NCBI RefSeq assembly: GCF_024753215.1
Contig: NZ_JANUGV010000001.1
Span: 1-64,000, forward strand
Source of the DNA: Massilia solisilvae
Lineage (GTDB): Bacteria; Pseudomonadota; Gammaproteobacteria; Burkholderiales; Burkholderiaceae_D
Length of the DNA stretch: 64,000 bases
Direction of reading: 5' to 3'
The notes beneath the pieces are model-generated. The model had not been told where the DNA came from and made no database searches. It saw only the letters and a list, made by a program, of their open reading frames with translations. Positions 17,031 through 25,302 of the stretch are shown in pieces. The translations under genes and the position numbers were made by a program. Numbering within the stretch: position 1 is the stretch's first letter; the number at the start of each line of letters is the position of its first letter.

Positions 17031-17066
17031 TAGTCTCAACATCAATCTCCTCACTAGATATAGTAG
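17021..17066 (+). promoter_or_regulatory. Two NrdR boxes upstream of nrdA
   Basis: GCACTACAATTAGTCT (17021-17036) and TCACTAGATATAGTAG (17051-17066) both fit the recalled NrdR consensus acaCwAtATaTwGtgt in most core positions. They start 30 bases apart, about three helical turns, the usual tandem geometry for this ATP/dATP-sensing repressor of ribonucleotide reductase genes. Confidence 0.8.
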
Positions 17067-17171
17067 AACGAGCAGCAACAAGGACTAGACGCCGGAAACG
17101 TTTCTGACAGCGGGATGGGCGGCCTGGACTTGAGGCGAGCTTGCCGGAAAAATCCACAGTAGTGTCATTTT

Positions 17172-17217
17172 GCCAACCAGGCTTTTTGCGGTTGGCCGGG
17201 TATTTTTTTGCTTTTTT
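17172..17217 (+). terminator. Terminator-like hairpin inside the nrdA leader
   Basis: GCCAACC / GGTTGGC (seven pairs, 11-base loop) is followed by CGGGTA and two T-tracts (17203-17217). It is between the NrdR-box promoter and nrdA, so it would be an attenuator if functional, or it terminates an upstream transcript if nrdA has a second promoter. Confidence 0.45.
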
Positions 17218-17302
17218 ATTTGTGACGAACCGCGGCTAGCAGGGCGGTTCACCTGAACAACAAATGGCGGCAGGCCACCTGCTTGCCCTTGCTGGAGGCT
17301 CA

Positions 17303-20200
17303 ATGCAAACACAAGACATTTCGACCAATTCCCAGAACGTCCAGGGCACCAGCGCCGCGGCGCTCGTGGCCGCAAGCGACTACCGCATCATCCGCCGTAA
17401 TGGCGCCGTGGTGGCGTTCGAGCCGTCCAAGATTTCGGTCGCGATGACCAAGGCCTTCCTGGCCGTGGGTCCGGAGCAGGGCCAGGTGTCGGCGCGCGTG
17501 CGCGACCTGGTCGAGCAGCTCACCCACAACGTGGTCGCCGCCCTGGTGCGCCGCCAGCCGAACGGCGGCACCTTCCACATCGAAGACGTGCAGGACCAGG
17601 TCGAACTGTCGCTGATGCGCTCGGGCGAGCATGAAGTCGCGCGCGAGTACGTGCTGTACCGCGCCAAGCGCATCGAAGAGCGCCGCCTGGCCAAGGAAGC
17701 GGCCGGCACCGCCGCGCCCGCGGCCCCGCAAATCCACGTGATCGACGGCGGCGTGAAGAAGCCGCTGGACATGAACGCGGTCACCGGCCTGATCGGCGCG
17801 GCCTGCGCCGGCCTGGAAAAGCACGTGGACGCCGAGGCGATCCTGACCGAGACCCTGAAGAACCTGTACGACGGCGTGCCGGTCGAAGAGCTGCACAAGT
17901 CGGCCGTGCTGGCCGCGCGCGCGCTGATGGAAAAGGACCCGGCCTACAGCCAGGTCACCGCGCGCATCCTGCTGCACTCGATCCGCAAGGAGATCTTCGG
18001 CAAGGAAGTCGCGCAGGCCGAGGCTGCCGCCGAATACGTGAGCTACTTCCCGAAGTACATCGCCAAGGGCATCGACGCCGAGCTGCTGGACGAAGAGCTG
18101 GGCAAGTTCGACCTGGAGCGCCTGGCCAAGGCGCTGGTGGCCGACCGTGACCTGCAGTTTGGTTACATCGGCCTGCAGACCCTGTACGACCGCTACTTCC
18201 TGCACATTCGCGATGTGCGCATCGAGATGCCGCAGGCGTTCTACATGCGCGTGGCAATGGGCCTGGCCCTGCGCGAGGACGACCGCGAAGCGCGCGCGAT
18301 CGAGTTCTACAACCTGCTGTCGACCTTCGACTTCATGAGCTCGACCCCGACCCTGTTCAACTCGGGCACCCGCCGCTCGCAGCTGTCGTCGTGCTACCTG
18401 ACCACCGTGTCGGACGACCTGGAAGGCATCTACGACGCGATCAAGGAAAACGCGCTGCTGTCGAAATTTGCCGGTGGCCTGGGCAACGACTGGACCCCGG
18501 TGCGCGCGCTCGGCTCGCGCATCAAGGGCACCAACGGCAAGTCGCAAGGCGTGGTGCCGTTCCTGAAAGTGGTCAACGACACCGCCGTGGCGGTCAACCA
18601 GGGCGGCAAGCGCAAGGGCGCGGTTTGCGCCTACCTGGAGACCTGGCACATGGACATCGAGGAATTCCTCGACCTGCGCAAGAACACCGGCGACGACCGC
18701 CGCCGCACCCACGACATGAACACCGCGAACTGGATTCCGGACCTGTTCATGAAGCGCGTGATGGAAAAGGGCGAGTGGACCCTGTTCACGCCGTCGGAGT
18801 GCCCGGACCTGCACGACAAGGTCGGCAAGGCGTTCGAAGAGGCGTACACCGCCTACGAAGCCAAGGCCGCGCGCGGCGAAATCCGCGTGTTCAAGAAGAT
18901 CCAGGCGATGGACCTGTGGCGCAAGATGCTCTCGATGCTGTTCGAGACCGGCCACCCGTGGATCACCTTCAAAGACCCGTGCAACATCCGCTCGCCGCAG
19001 CAGCACGTGGGCGTGGTGCACTCGTCGAACCTGTGCACCGAGATCACGCTGAACACCAGCGCCGACGAAATCGCCGTCTGCAACCTGGGCTCGGTCAACC
19101 TGCCGGCCCACATGAAGGGCGACGGGCTGGACCTGCTCAAGCTGCAAAAGACCGTGCGCACCGCCATGCGCATGCTGGACAACGTCATCGACATCAACTA
19201 CTACGCCGTCGATAAGGCGCGCAATTCGAACCTGCGCCACCGCCCGGTCGGCCTGGGTATCATGGGCCACCAGGACTGCCTGCACATGATGCGCGTGCCG
19301 TTCGCATCAAGCAAGGCAGTGGAGTTCGCCGACCGTTCGATGGAAGCCGTCTGCTACTACGCCTACCTCGCCTCGACCGAGCTGGCCGAAGAGCGTGGCC
19401 GCTACCAGTCGTACGAAGGTTCGCTGTGGGACCGCGGCATCCTGCCGCAGGACTCGATCAAGCTGCTGGCCGAAGAACGCGGCGGTTACCTGGAGCAGGA
19501 CACCAGCGAGACCATGAACTGGAACCTGGTGCGCGAGCGCGTGAAGAAGTACGGCATGCGCAACTCGAACTGCGTGGCGATCGCCCCGACCGCGACGATC
19601 TCGAACATCATCGGCGTGTCGGCCTGCATCGAGCCGACCTTCCAGAACCTGTATGTGAAGTCGAACTTGTCGGGCGAGTTCACCGAGATCAACGCCCACC
19701 TGGTGCGCGACCTGAAGGCGCGCGGCCTGTGGGACGAGGTGATGATCGCCGACCTGAAATACTTCGACGGCACCCTGTCCAAGATCGACCGCGTACCGGA
19801 AGACCTGCGCGACCTGTACGCCACCGCGTTCGAGATCGAACCGAAGTGGCTGGTGGAAGCCGCATCGCGCCGCCAGAAGTGGATCGACCAGGCCCAGTCG
19901 CTGAACATCTACATGGCCGGCGTGTCGGGCAAGAAGCTGGACGAGACCTACAAGCTGGCCTGGCTGCGCGGCCTGAAGACCACCTACTACCTGCGCACCA
20001 TCGCGGCCACGCACATGGAGAAGTCCACCGTGCGCACCGGCGCGCTGAACGCGGTCCCGGTTTCGGGCGGCCTGCCGGCAGCGGCGCCTGCTGCTGCCGC
20101 GCCTGCGGCTCCGGCAGCGGAGCCGGCGGTGGTGGAAGGCGCGGCCTGCTACCTGCGTCCGGGCGACCCGGGCTTTGACGAGTGCGAAGCCTGCCAGTAA
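17303..20200 (+). CDS. nrdA: Ribonucleoside-diphosphate reductase, alpha subunit (class Ia)
   Basis: A 965-residue catalytic subunit that reduces NDPs to dNDPs together with NrdB. An ATP-cone at about residues 28-118 (YRIIRRNGAVVAFEPSKI) senses ATP/dATP, and a second cone-like stretch follows at about 140-230. The barrel carries the redox cysteine in SQLSSCYLTT, the active-site block NLCTEITLNTSADE and the second redox cysteine in AVCNLGSVNLP. The extreme C-terminus ends CEACQ, the thioredoxin-accessible cysteine pair, after an alanine-rich linker. The start is the ATG following GGAGG; an in-frame ATG 13 codons upstream is less likely. The large size is usual in betaproteobacteria. Confidence 0.95.
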   Translation: MQTQDISTNSQNVQGTSAAALVAASDYRIIRRNGAVVAFEPSKISVAMTKAFLAVGPEQGQVSARVRDLVEQLTHNVVAALVRRQPNGGTFHIEDVQDQVELSLMRSGEHEVAREYVLYRAKRIEERRLAKEAAGTAAPAAPQIHVIDGGVKKPLDMNAVTGLIGAACAGLEKHVDAEAILTETLKNLYDGVPVEELHKSAVLAARALMEKDPAYSQVTARILLHSIRKEIFGKEVAQAEAAAEYVSYFPKYIAKGIDAELLDEELGKFDLERLAKALVADRDLQFGYIGLQTLYDRYFLHIRDVRIEMPQAFYMRVAMGLALREDDREARAIEFYNLLSTFDFMSSTPTLFNSGTRRSQLSSCYLTTVSDDLEGIYDAIKENALLSKFAGGLGNDWTPVRALGSRIKGTNGKSQGVVPFLKVVNDTAVAVNQGGKRKGAVCAYLETWHMDIEEFLDLRKNTGDDRRRTHDMNTANWIPDLFMKRVMEKGEWTLFTPSECPDLHDKVGKAFEEAYTAYEAKAARGEIRVFKKIQAMDLWRKMLSMLFETGHPWITFKDPCNIRSPQQHVGVVHSSNLCTEITLNTSADEIAVCNLGSVNLPAHMKGDGLDLLKLQKTVRTAMRMLDNVIDINYYAVDKARNSNLRHRPVGLGIMGHQDCLHMMRVPFASSKAVEFADRSMEAVCYYAYLASTELAEERGRYQSYEGSLWDRGILPQDSIKLLAEERGGYLEQDTSETMNWNLVRERVKKYGMRNSNCVAIAPTATISNIIGVSACIEPTFQNLYVKSNLSGEFTEINAHLVRDLKARGLWDEVMIADLKYFDGTLSKIDRVPEDLRDLYATAFEIEPKWLVEAASRRQKWIDQAQSLNIYMAGVSGKKLDETYKLAWLRGLKTTYYLRTIAATHMEKSTVRTGALNAVPVSGGLPAAAPAAAAPAAPAAEPAVVEGAACYLRPGDPGFDECEACQ

Positions 20201-20222
20201 TCGAATCACGTATCAGATGGCA

Positions 20223-20302
20223 CGTCGTCCCCGCGAAGGCGGGGACCCATGCTGAGCCAGAACGCACGCGGCCCATGGGTTCCCGCCTTCGCGGGAACGA
20301 CG
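20223..20302. repeat. Palindromic repeat family A, copy 3 (between nrdA and nrdB)
   Basis: Near-perfect doublet: CGTCGTCCCCGCGAAGGCGG..CATGCTGAGC at the left and CCATGGGTTCCCGCC..GCGGGAACGACG at the right. It sits inside the presumed nrdAB operon, so both hairpins would be in the mRNA between the two cistrons. Confidence 0.9.
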
Positions 20303-20332
20303 TTCATAAGCTAACAAGAAAGGAACAGAATT

Positions 20333-21436
20333 ATGTCGTTGTCCTGGGACGATGAACCGAGCACCGCACAACAACCGCAGGCTTCCGGCGACGTGGTCGT
20401 CAGCGCGGCCGATATCGCCAAGCGCGTGAACGCCGACGACAAGCGCATCATCAACGGCAAGACCGACGTCAACCAGCTGGTGCCGTTCAAGTACAAGTGG
20501 GCGTGGGACAAATACCTGGCCGGCTGCGCCAACCACTGGATGCCGCAGGAAGTGAACATGCAGCGCGACATCGAGCTGTGGAAGAACCCGAACGGCCTGA
20601 CCGAAGACGAGCGCCGCATCGTCAAGCGCAACCTCGGCTTCTTCGTCACCGCCGACTCGCTGGCCGCCAACAACATCGTGCTGGGCACCTACCGCCACAT
20701 CACGGCGCCCGAGTGCCGCCAGTACCTGCTGCGCCAGGCGTTCGAAGAGGCGATCCACACCCACGCCTACCAGTACATCGTCGAGTCGCTGGGCCTGGAC
20801 GAGCGCGAGATCTTCAACGCCTACAACGAGATCCCGGCGATCCGCGACAAGGACCAGTTCCTGATCCCGTTCATCGAGACCCTGACCGACCCCGAGTTCA
20901 AGACCGGCACCATTGAGAACGACCAGAAGCTGCTCAAGTCGGTGATCGTGTTCGCCTGCCTGATGGAAGGCTTGTTCTTCTACGTCGGCTTCACCCAGAT
21001 CCTGGCGCTGGGCCGCCAGAACAAGATGACCGGCGCGGCCGAGCAGTACCAGTACATCCTGCGCGACGAGTCGATGCACTGCAACTTCGGCATCGACCTG
21101 ATCAACTCGATCAAGATGGAAAATCCGCAGCTGTGGACCGCCGAGTTCCGCGAAGAGCTCAAGCAGCTGTTCCTGAAGGCCGTGGATCTGGAGTACGCCT
21201 ACGCCGAGGACACCATGCCGCGCGGCGTGCTGGGCCTGAACGCGCCGATGTTCAAGAGCTACCTGCGCTTCATCGCCAACCGCCGCGCCGTGCAGATCGG
21301 CCTGGACCCGCTGTTCCCGAACGAAGAGAACCCGTTCCCGTGGATGAGTGAGATGATCGACCTGAAGAAGGAGCGCAACTTCTTCGAGACGCGCGTGACC
21401 GAGTACCAGACCGGCGGCGCGCTGAACTGGGATTAA
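20333..21436 (+). CDS. nrdB: Ribonucleoside-diphosphate reductase, beta subunit (class Ia)
   Basis: A 367-residue radical-generating subunit. Di-iron ligands and the radical tyrosine are recognisable: [12 protein letters not shown] (Asp), [12 protein letters not shown] (Glu, His and the tyrosine just after), [11 protein letters not shown] (Glu) and [10 protein letters not shown] (Glu, His). The C-terminal tail [12 protein letters not shown] is the peptide that docks on NrdA. AAAGGAACAG precedes the ATG. The gene follows nrdA by 132 bases containing repeat A copy 3, and ends in its own terminator. It is probably controlled through the NrdR boxes upstream of nrdA. Confidence 0.96.
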   Translation: MSLSWDDEPSTAQQPQASGDVVVSAADIAKRVNADDKRIINGKTDVNQLVPFKYKWAWDKYLAGCANHWMPQEVNMQRDIELWKNPNGLTEDERRIVKRNLGFFVTADSLAANNIVLGTYRHITAPECRQYLLRQAFEEAIHTHAYQYIVESLGLDEREIFNAYNEIPAIRDKDQFLIPFIETLTDPEFKTGTIENDQKLLKSVIVFACLMEGLFFYVGFTQILALGRQNKMTGAAEQYQYILRDESMHCNFGIDLINSIKMENPQLWTAEFREELKQLFLKAVDLEYAYAEDTMPRGVLGLNAPMFKSYLRFIANRRAVQIGLDPLFPNEENPFPWMSEMIDLKKERNFFETRVTEYQTGGALNWD

Positions 21437-21458
21437 GTCCAAGTCCACCGGATACAAG

Positions 21459-21480
21459 GAGCCTCTTCGGAGGCTCTTTT
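21459..21480 (+). terminator. Intrinsic terminator after nrdB
   Basis: A GAGCCTC-TTCG-GAGGCTC hairpin with a stable tetraloop is followed by TTTT, 22 bases after the nrdB stop. Confidence 0.9.
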
Positions 21481-21601
21481 GCATTGAGGGGCTTGCGGTG
21501 TTCAAGCGGCTTGCGACCGCACAAAGCCACCAGCCTCATCCCTGGTTAGATTGGTTTGATAAGTCATGGGTGACTTACCAACCGAGAACAAGGGGATACG
21601 G

Positions 21602-22165
21602 ATGGAGCGCTATCACATCACGCTCGGCGCGAGCACCACGGCTGGCGGCAAGGTCACTTCTGCCGCATCAGACCGGACGCTCAACGGCGCCAGGGTCGCC
21701 TACGCGGGCGATTCCGTCTCCTGCCCGAAGTGCAATGCCGAGGGCGTTATCGAACCGGATGGCCCGCGCATCAGCGAGACGTTGAATGGCAGGCAGGTTG
21801 CGCTGAGTGACGACATCTGCCGCTGCAAGTGCAACCCACCGCCCCGCTTGATCGCCAACCAGACCATGTTGAAACAGATTATCGACGGGGAATGGGCCGC
21901 CGCCAAAGCGGGTGCGGCGGCTGAGACAGTGGCGAAGCTCAACACGGGCGGAACCAGCGCGGCCACCAAGTCCGATGGCGTCCCGCTCGTACTGCTCGAT
22001 CCTAAGACAGAGGAACCCTACCGAAACCGGCGCTACAAGCTAAGCCTCAAGGACAAGGTCATCGAGGGTACGACTGACCAGAACGGCGTGACGAAGCCAC
22101 TCACGCTTGCGCAACGTGCCGCAATCGTTCGGTGGCACGTCGAGGACGAGATCACAGGTGCGTGA
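21602..22165 (+). CDS. PAAR domain protein, probable type VI secretion spike tip
   Basis: A 187-residue protein without signal peptide. Residues 2-85 look like a PAAR domain: RYHITLGASTTAGGKV, RVAYAGDSVSCPKC, VALSDDICRCKC. After a linker (AAAKAGAAAETVAKL) residues 120-180 form a small beta-rich extension (PLVLLDPKTEEPYRNRRYKL, EGTTDQNGVT) of the kind often attached to VgrG/PAAR proteins. PAAR tips sharpen the VgrG spike and carry toxins. I start at the ATG after AGGGGAT, where the domain begins. No VgrG or T6SS structural gene is nearby, so this would be an orphan cargo cluster. Base composition and codon use look less GC-biased than neighbours. Confidence 0.82.
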   Translation: MERYHITLGASTTAGGKVTSAASDRTLNGARVAYAGDSVSCPKCNAEGVIEPDGPRISETLNGRQVALSDDICRCKCNPPPRLIANQTMLKQIIDGEWAAAKAGAAAETVAKLNTGGTSAATKSDGVPLVLLDPKTEEPYRNRRYKLSLKDKVIEGTTDQNGVTKPLTLAQRAAIVRWHVEDEITGA

Positions 22166-22204
22166 TGACTAGCGCCGCCAGTCTGCGTCTTTGAGGAACA
22201 CCGC

Positions 22205-23278
22205 ATGCCAACCGAATTCGTTCCTGGCAAACCTGATGCTTATTTTCCCAAGCACAAGTTCTACGGTGTCCCAATGTACGGCAGCTACCACCGCATCGAG
22301 GAATGCAGGTTGCATCACTACGTTGGGCCTGCCGCCACGATTGAGAAGGCCGTCGCCGCCTACGTCCTGACTCCTGAGCATCTCTGGGCGACTTTCCAGA
22401 CCGAGGCGGAGGACCTGATCAGGGTGAACGGCGCGATGGACGGGAATTGGCAGGAGCGGAACAGGCGGATCAACGCAGCCTATGCAAAGTTATGGCTGGC
22501 CGACAATCGCTTCCAATGGGCCGGGCTGGCCGCGTTCGCGTCCAAACAGGTGGGGTGCACCATCCTGCACGCAAAGCAGACGGTCGCCAGGAGCCGCCGC
22601 GAGCGGGAGAATCTTGAGCTATCGTTTGCCGCCGCGTTTCCCGGGGCAGAGGCCGCCGCAGGTGTGCAGGCAGGGACCGAGGCGGGGGCGGCTTACGCGC
22701 ATGACAGGCTCGGCTTCGGGAACGAACATCTGTTCCTCGACATCTACCCGCTGCATCGCTTTTTCATGGAGCGGGGCTGGAAAGAATTCAGCGATTACCT
22801 GCCCAAGCGACAGAACAAGAAGTACCCGGTGTACTGGAACGTGGACAGGAACGTCCTGCCGTTCGGTACGCCGTTCCAGGAAATCCGTGATGGCTTCGGG
22901 CGCATTGAAGGGGGCAATGTCGCTGACAGTGTTAACTTGTTGGCCCGGCATGAACAGGTGAACATTCTCCAGGCGATTATGTATAACGATCGCGTCATGC
23001 AGCAGCTGCTTGACGCCAACCAGTATGCCGTAGTGACCGGCATCCCGACTGGCGACGCCGAGAAAGTGGAGCTGACCCTGTCGGCTCAGTGCAAAGCCAA
23101 GGAAGGGTTCACCTTGCCCTTCTCGAAGGACAAGCACGCCAAGTTATGGGTAGCAGAGCAACGCATGCGGTTCGTACGACGGGCTGCTGATGCGTTCAAC
23201 AAACTCTTGAATGGCCCCCAACGTTCCCGTGTGGAGGAATCCATTCGAACGATAGCAGCTGGCGGGGGCGTAGCGTGA
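22205..23278 (+). CDS. Large protein downstream of PAAR; candidate T6SS effector
   Basis: A 357-residue protein that I do not firmly recognise. It has no signal peptide or obvious membrane segment. Notable stretches are NRRINAAYAKLWLADNRFQWAG..AFASKQVGC (about residues 85-118) and LFLDIYPLHRFFMERGW (about 177-195), which recall the DUF2515-type family, but weakly. The C-terminal half carries a lysine-rich region (LPFSKDKHAKLWVAEQRMR). It starts 39 bases after the PAAR gene and its stop overlaps the next start (GTGA). Position between a PAAR gene and a coupled periplasmic-protein gene suggests the toxin of an effector/immunity pair; the activity is unknown. Confidence 0.7.
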   Translation: MPTEFVPGKPDAYFPKHKFYGVPMYGSYHRIEECRLHHYVGPAATIEKAVAAYVLTPEHLWATFQTEAEDLIRVNGAMDGNWQERNRRINAAYAKLWLADNRFQWAGLAAFASKQVGCTILHAKQTVARSRRERENLELSFAAAFPGAEAAAGVQAGTEAGAAYAHDRLGFGNEHLFLDIYPLHRFFMERGWKEFSDYLPKRQNKKYPVYWNVDRNVLPFGTPFQEIRDGFGRIEGGNVADSVNLLARHEQVNILQAIMYNDRVMQQLLDANQYAVVTGIPTGDAEKVELTLSAQCKAKEGFTLPFSKDKHAKLWVAEQRMRFVRRAADAFNKLLNGPQRSRVEESIRTIAAGGGVA

Positions 23279-23946
23279 GGGGACATTACCTCCGAATTGT
23301 AGTGATGGCTGGAATTGCGGTGGTCGCGGCCTATTGGCATTACCGCACTCCGGAGCCGACAATCCTTTCTTTCCGCCTTGGGCAGAGCTTCGAGGAAGTG
23401 GCGAGGAACTCAACCTATCCGGTGATGGAACGATCCAATCTGCCTGCCGACGATCCCGGCGGCGGGCAATTTGGCGAGACTTGGGTAACAGAACCGGCCG
23501 TCATCATCCGGTTCACTGACCCTGAACATGGATTCACGCTGCCGCCAACCAACTTTGCCGCACTCGGTTTCGACCACAATGTCGCCGCCACGCTCTCCAC
23601 TTCACCCATGCTGGGCAAGTTGCCCTTCGATGAAGCCATCGCTGTGCTGGAAGACCTGCAGAACCAGTTCAAGGCGGGCGGCTGGGAACCGTACAAAGGC
23701 GACGACAGTGATTGGTTCGACCTGACTCCTGAAGGGAAGAAGCGATTGTATGCGCGGATGTTTGAGCCCGGATACGCGCAAGAGGCGAGCTTGCGCATTC
23801 CAAAGCGGTACGGGATGACCTTCAGGCTCAAATGCGCCGAGGGTTGCTGGACGCGCGAGCCGCCTTACAAGTTCCTCATCGACGTCGGGGTCGGCGTGGA
23901 CACCCAAGGGTGGGATCCAGAGCACGAGCCTTTCCCTGAACCCTGA
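23275..23946 (+). CDS. Membrane-anchored periplasmic protein; candidate immunity protein
   Basis: A 223-residue protein I do not recognise. Residues 7-22 (LRIVVMAGIAVVAAYW) form a single N-terminal membrane anchor or uncleaved signal; the remainder is soluble, with two cysteines close together (LKCAEGCW, about residues 184-191). The GTG start overlaps the previous stop, so production is coupled to the candidate effector. Immunity proteins to periplasm-acting T6SS toxins often have this layout, encoded directly after the toxin. The stop is only a few bases from the end of the converging MFS gene. Low GC bias as in the two preceding genes. Confidence 0.7.
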   Translation: MRGHYLRIVVMAGIAVVAAYWHYRTPEPTILSFRLGQSFEEVARNSTYPVMERSNLPADDPGGGQFGETWVTEPAVIIRFTDPEHGFTLPPTNFAALGFDHNVAATLSTSPMLGKLPFDEAIAVLEDLQNQFKAGGWEPYKGDDSDWFDLTPEGKKRLYARMFEPGYAQEASLRIPKRYGMTFRLKCAEGCWTREPPYKFLIDVGVGVDTQGWDPEHEPFPEP

Positions 23947-23952
23947 CACTGG

Positions 23953-25302
23953 CTAGACCTGCTGCACTGCCTGCTCCGTGCCGGCGCTCGCCTCAAGCTG
24001 TTCGCCCTCGCCATGCGGGAACGGCGCAAACCAGCACGCCAGGAACGACGGAATGGTCGCCACCATCACCAGGGCGAAGTAGCTCACGTACCCCAGCGCC
24101 TCCTGCAGGTGGCCGCTGACCATGCCGGTGACCATGCCGCACAGCCCCATCAGCCCGGTGCCGAACGCGTAATGCGTGGTGGCGTACTTGCCCGGCGCGA
24201 GCTGCTGCATCAGGTAGATCATGAAGCCGACCGAGCCGAAGCCGAAGAAGAACTTTTCGATGATGACGCCGGCGCCGATCGCAAACAGATTCGACGGCAG
24301 GTAGATGCTCATGACGAGGAAGGTGACGTTCGGGATGTTCACCGCGCAGCACAGCAAAAAGAGCGTGCGCTTCAGCCCGCGCCGTGCCACGAACAGCCCG
24401 CCCAGCACCGAGCCAAGCAGCACCGCCGCCAGGCCATAGGTGCCGTAGATGATCCCGAGCCGTTCGTTGGACAGGCCAAGCCCGCCCTTGGCCAGCGCAT
24501 CGACCATGAAGAACGGCCCGATCTTCTCCAGCAGTCCAATACTGAGCCGGAACAGGAAGGCGAATGCCACCATCCGCCACACGCCGCGCTTGCGGAAAAA
24601 GGTGATGAAGGCGTCGCTCAGGATCGCCCACGCGCCGCCCACGCTGGTGGGGGTGTTTTCCGCGCGCGCGCCTTCCGGCATGAAGCGCAGGTGCCAGAAG
24701 GCCATCAGCAGCGTGATGCCGGCCACGATGAAGAACACGACCTGCCATGCCTGCATCCAGTCCGGCCCGAAGGTCGCCGCATCGTGGCCGAATACCGCAG
24801 TGTGCAGCTTGCCGCTCAGGTAAACAAGGAAGCCCGAGGCGACGATCGGCCCGATATTCCACGACAGGCTCTGCACCCCGCAGTAAAGCGACTGCGTGCG
24901 GGTGTCGAGCGAGGTGACGTAGACGCCGTCGCTGGCGATGTCCTGGGTCGCGCCGATGAAGGACATCAGCCAGAACATGGGCATGAGCACCACCATGAAG
25001 TCCGGCAGCGACATGGCCAGCGCGGCGCCGGCAAAGCCCAGTCCCATCAGCACCTGGGTGCACAGCACGAAGAACTTCTTGGTGCGGTACATCTCGACCA
25101 GCGGCGCGAACAGCGGCTTGATCGTGTACGCCAGGATCAGCATGCTCGAATACGCGGCAGCCCGGCCGTTGTCCATGCCCATGTTCTTGAACATGATGGC
25201 CGTGACGCTGCACAGCATGGTGTACCCCAACGCCATCGTGAAGTACCCGGTGGGCACCCAGAGCAGGGGAGAGCGCGTGCTGGCGGTGCTAGATGGCGGC
25301 AT
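23953..25302 (-). CDS. MFS transporter (AmpG/PAT-like), probable glucoside importer
   Basis: A 449-residue inner-membrane protein with 12 predicted hydrophobic segments. FTMALGYTMLCSVTAIMFKNMG at the N-terminus and FIGATQDIASDGVYV in the fourth region resemble the AmpG/PAT branch of the major facilitator superfamily, often found in TonB-receptor sugar loci of proteobacteria. It probably moves the sugar taken up by the receptor from periplasm to cytoplasm. The ATG 25302 is preceded by GGAG and overlaps the end of glk by 14 bases. It is the last gene of the locus. Confidence 0.85.
   Translation of the reverse strand: MPPSSTASTRSPLLWVPTGYFTMALGYTMLCSVTAIMFKNMGMDNGRAAAYSSMLILAYTIKPLFAPLVEMYRTKKFFVLCTQVLMGLGFAGAALAMSLPDFMVVLMPMFWLMSFIGATQDIASDGVYVTSLDTRTQSLYCGVQSLSWNIGPIVASGFLVYLSGKLHTAVFGHDAATFGPDWMQAWQVVFFIVAGITLLMAFWHLRFMPEGARAENTPTSVGGAWAILSDAFITFFRKRGVWRMVAFAFLFRLSIGLLEKIGPFFMVDALAKGGLGLSNERLGIIYGTYGLAAVLLGSVLGGLFVARRGLKRTLFLLCCAVNIPNVTFLVMSIYLPSNLFAIGAGVIIEKFFFGFGSVGFMIYLMQQLAPGKYATTHYAFGTGLMGLCGMVTGMVSGHLQEALGYVSYFALVMVATIPSFLACWFAPFPHGEGEQLEASAGTEQAVQQV

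Larger units (their letters stand above)
16775..17302. other. Gene-free pilR-nrdA interval with nrd promoter and long leader
   Basis: No convincing gene is seen in these 528 bases; the short open frames lack ribosome binding sites and family character. It holds a hairpin at 16937-16967 (GCCCGGCTT/AAGCCCGGGC, one bulge), the nrd promoter with two NrdR boxes at 17002-17066, an AAATCCACA at 17150-17158 that is two bases off a DnaA box, a hairpin plus T-tracts at 17172-17217, and a further small stem GAACCGC/GCGGTTC at about 17228-17251. Confidence 0.7.

Noticed and set aside
17150..17158. DnaA box in the nrdA leader
   Set aside because: AAATCCACA differs at the first two positions from TTATCCACA; a single site in GC-rich DNA is not enough to claim DnaA control.
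17300..19285. 661-residue minus-strand open frame within nrdA
   Set aside because: Shadow of the highly conserved nrdA coding sequence; composition (Val, Gln, His, Arg) typical of antisense translation.
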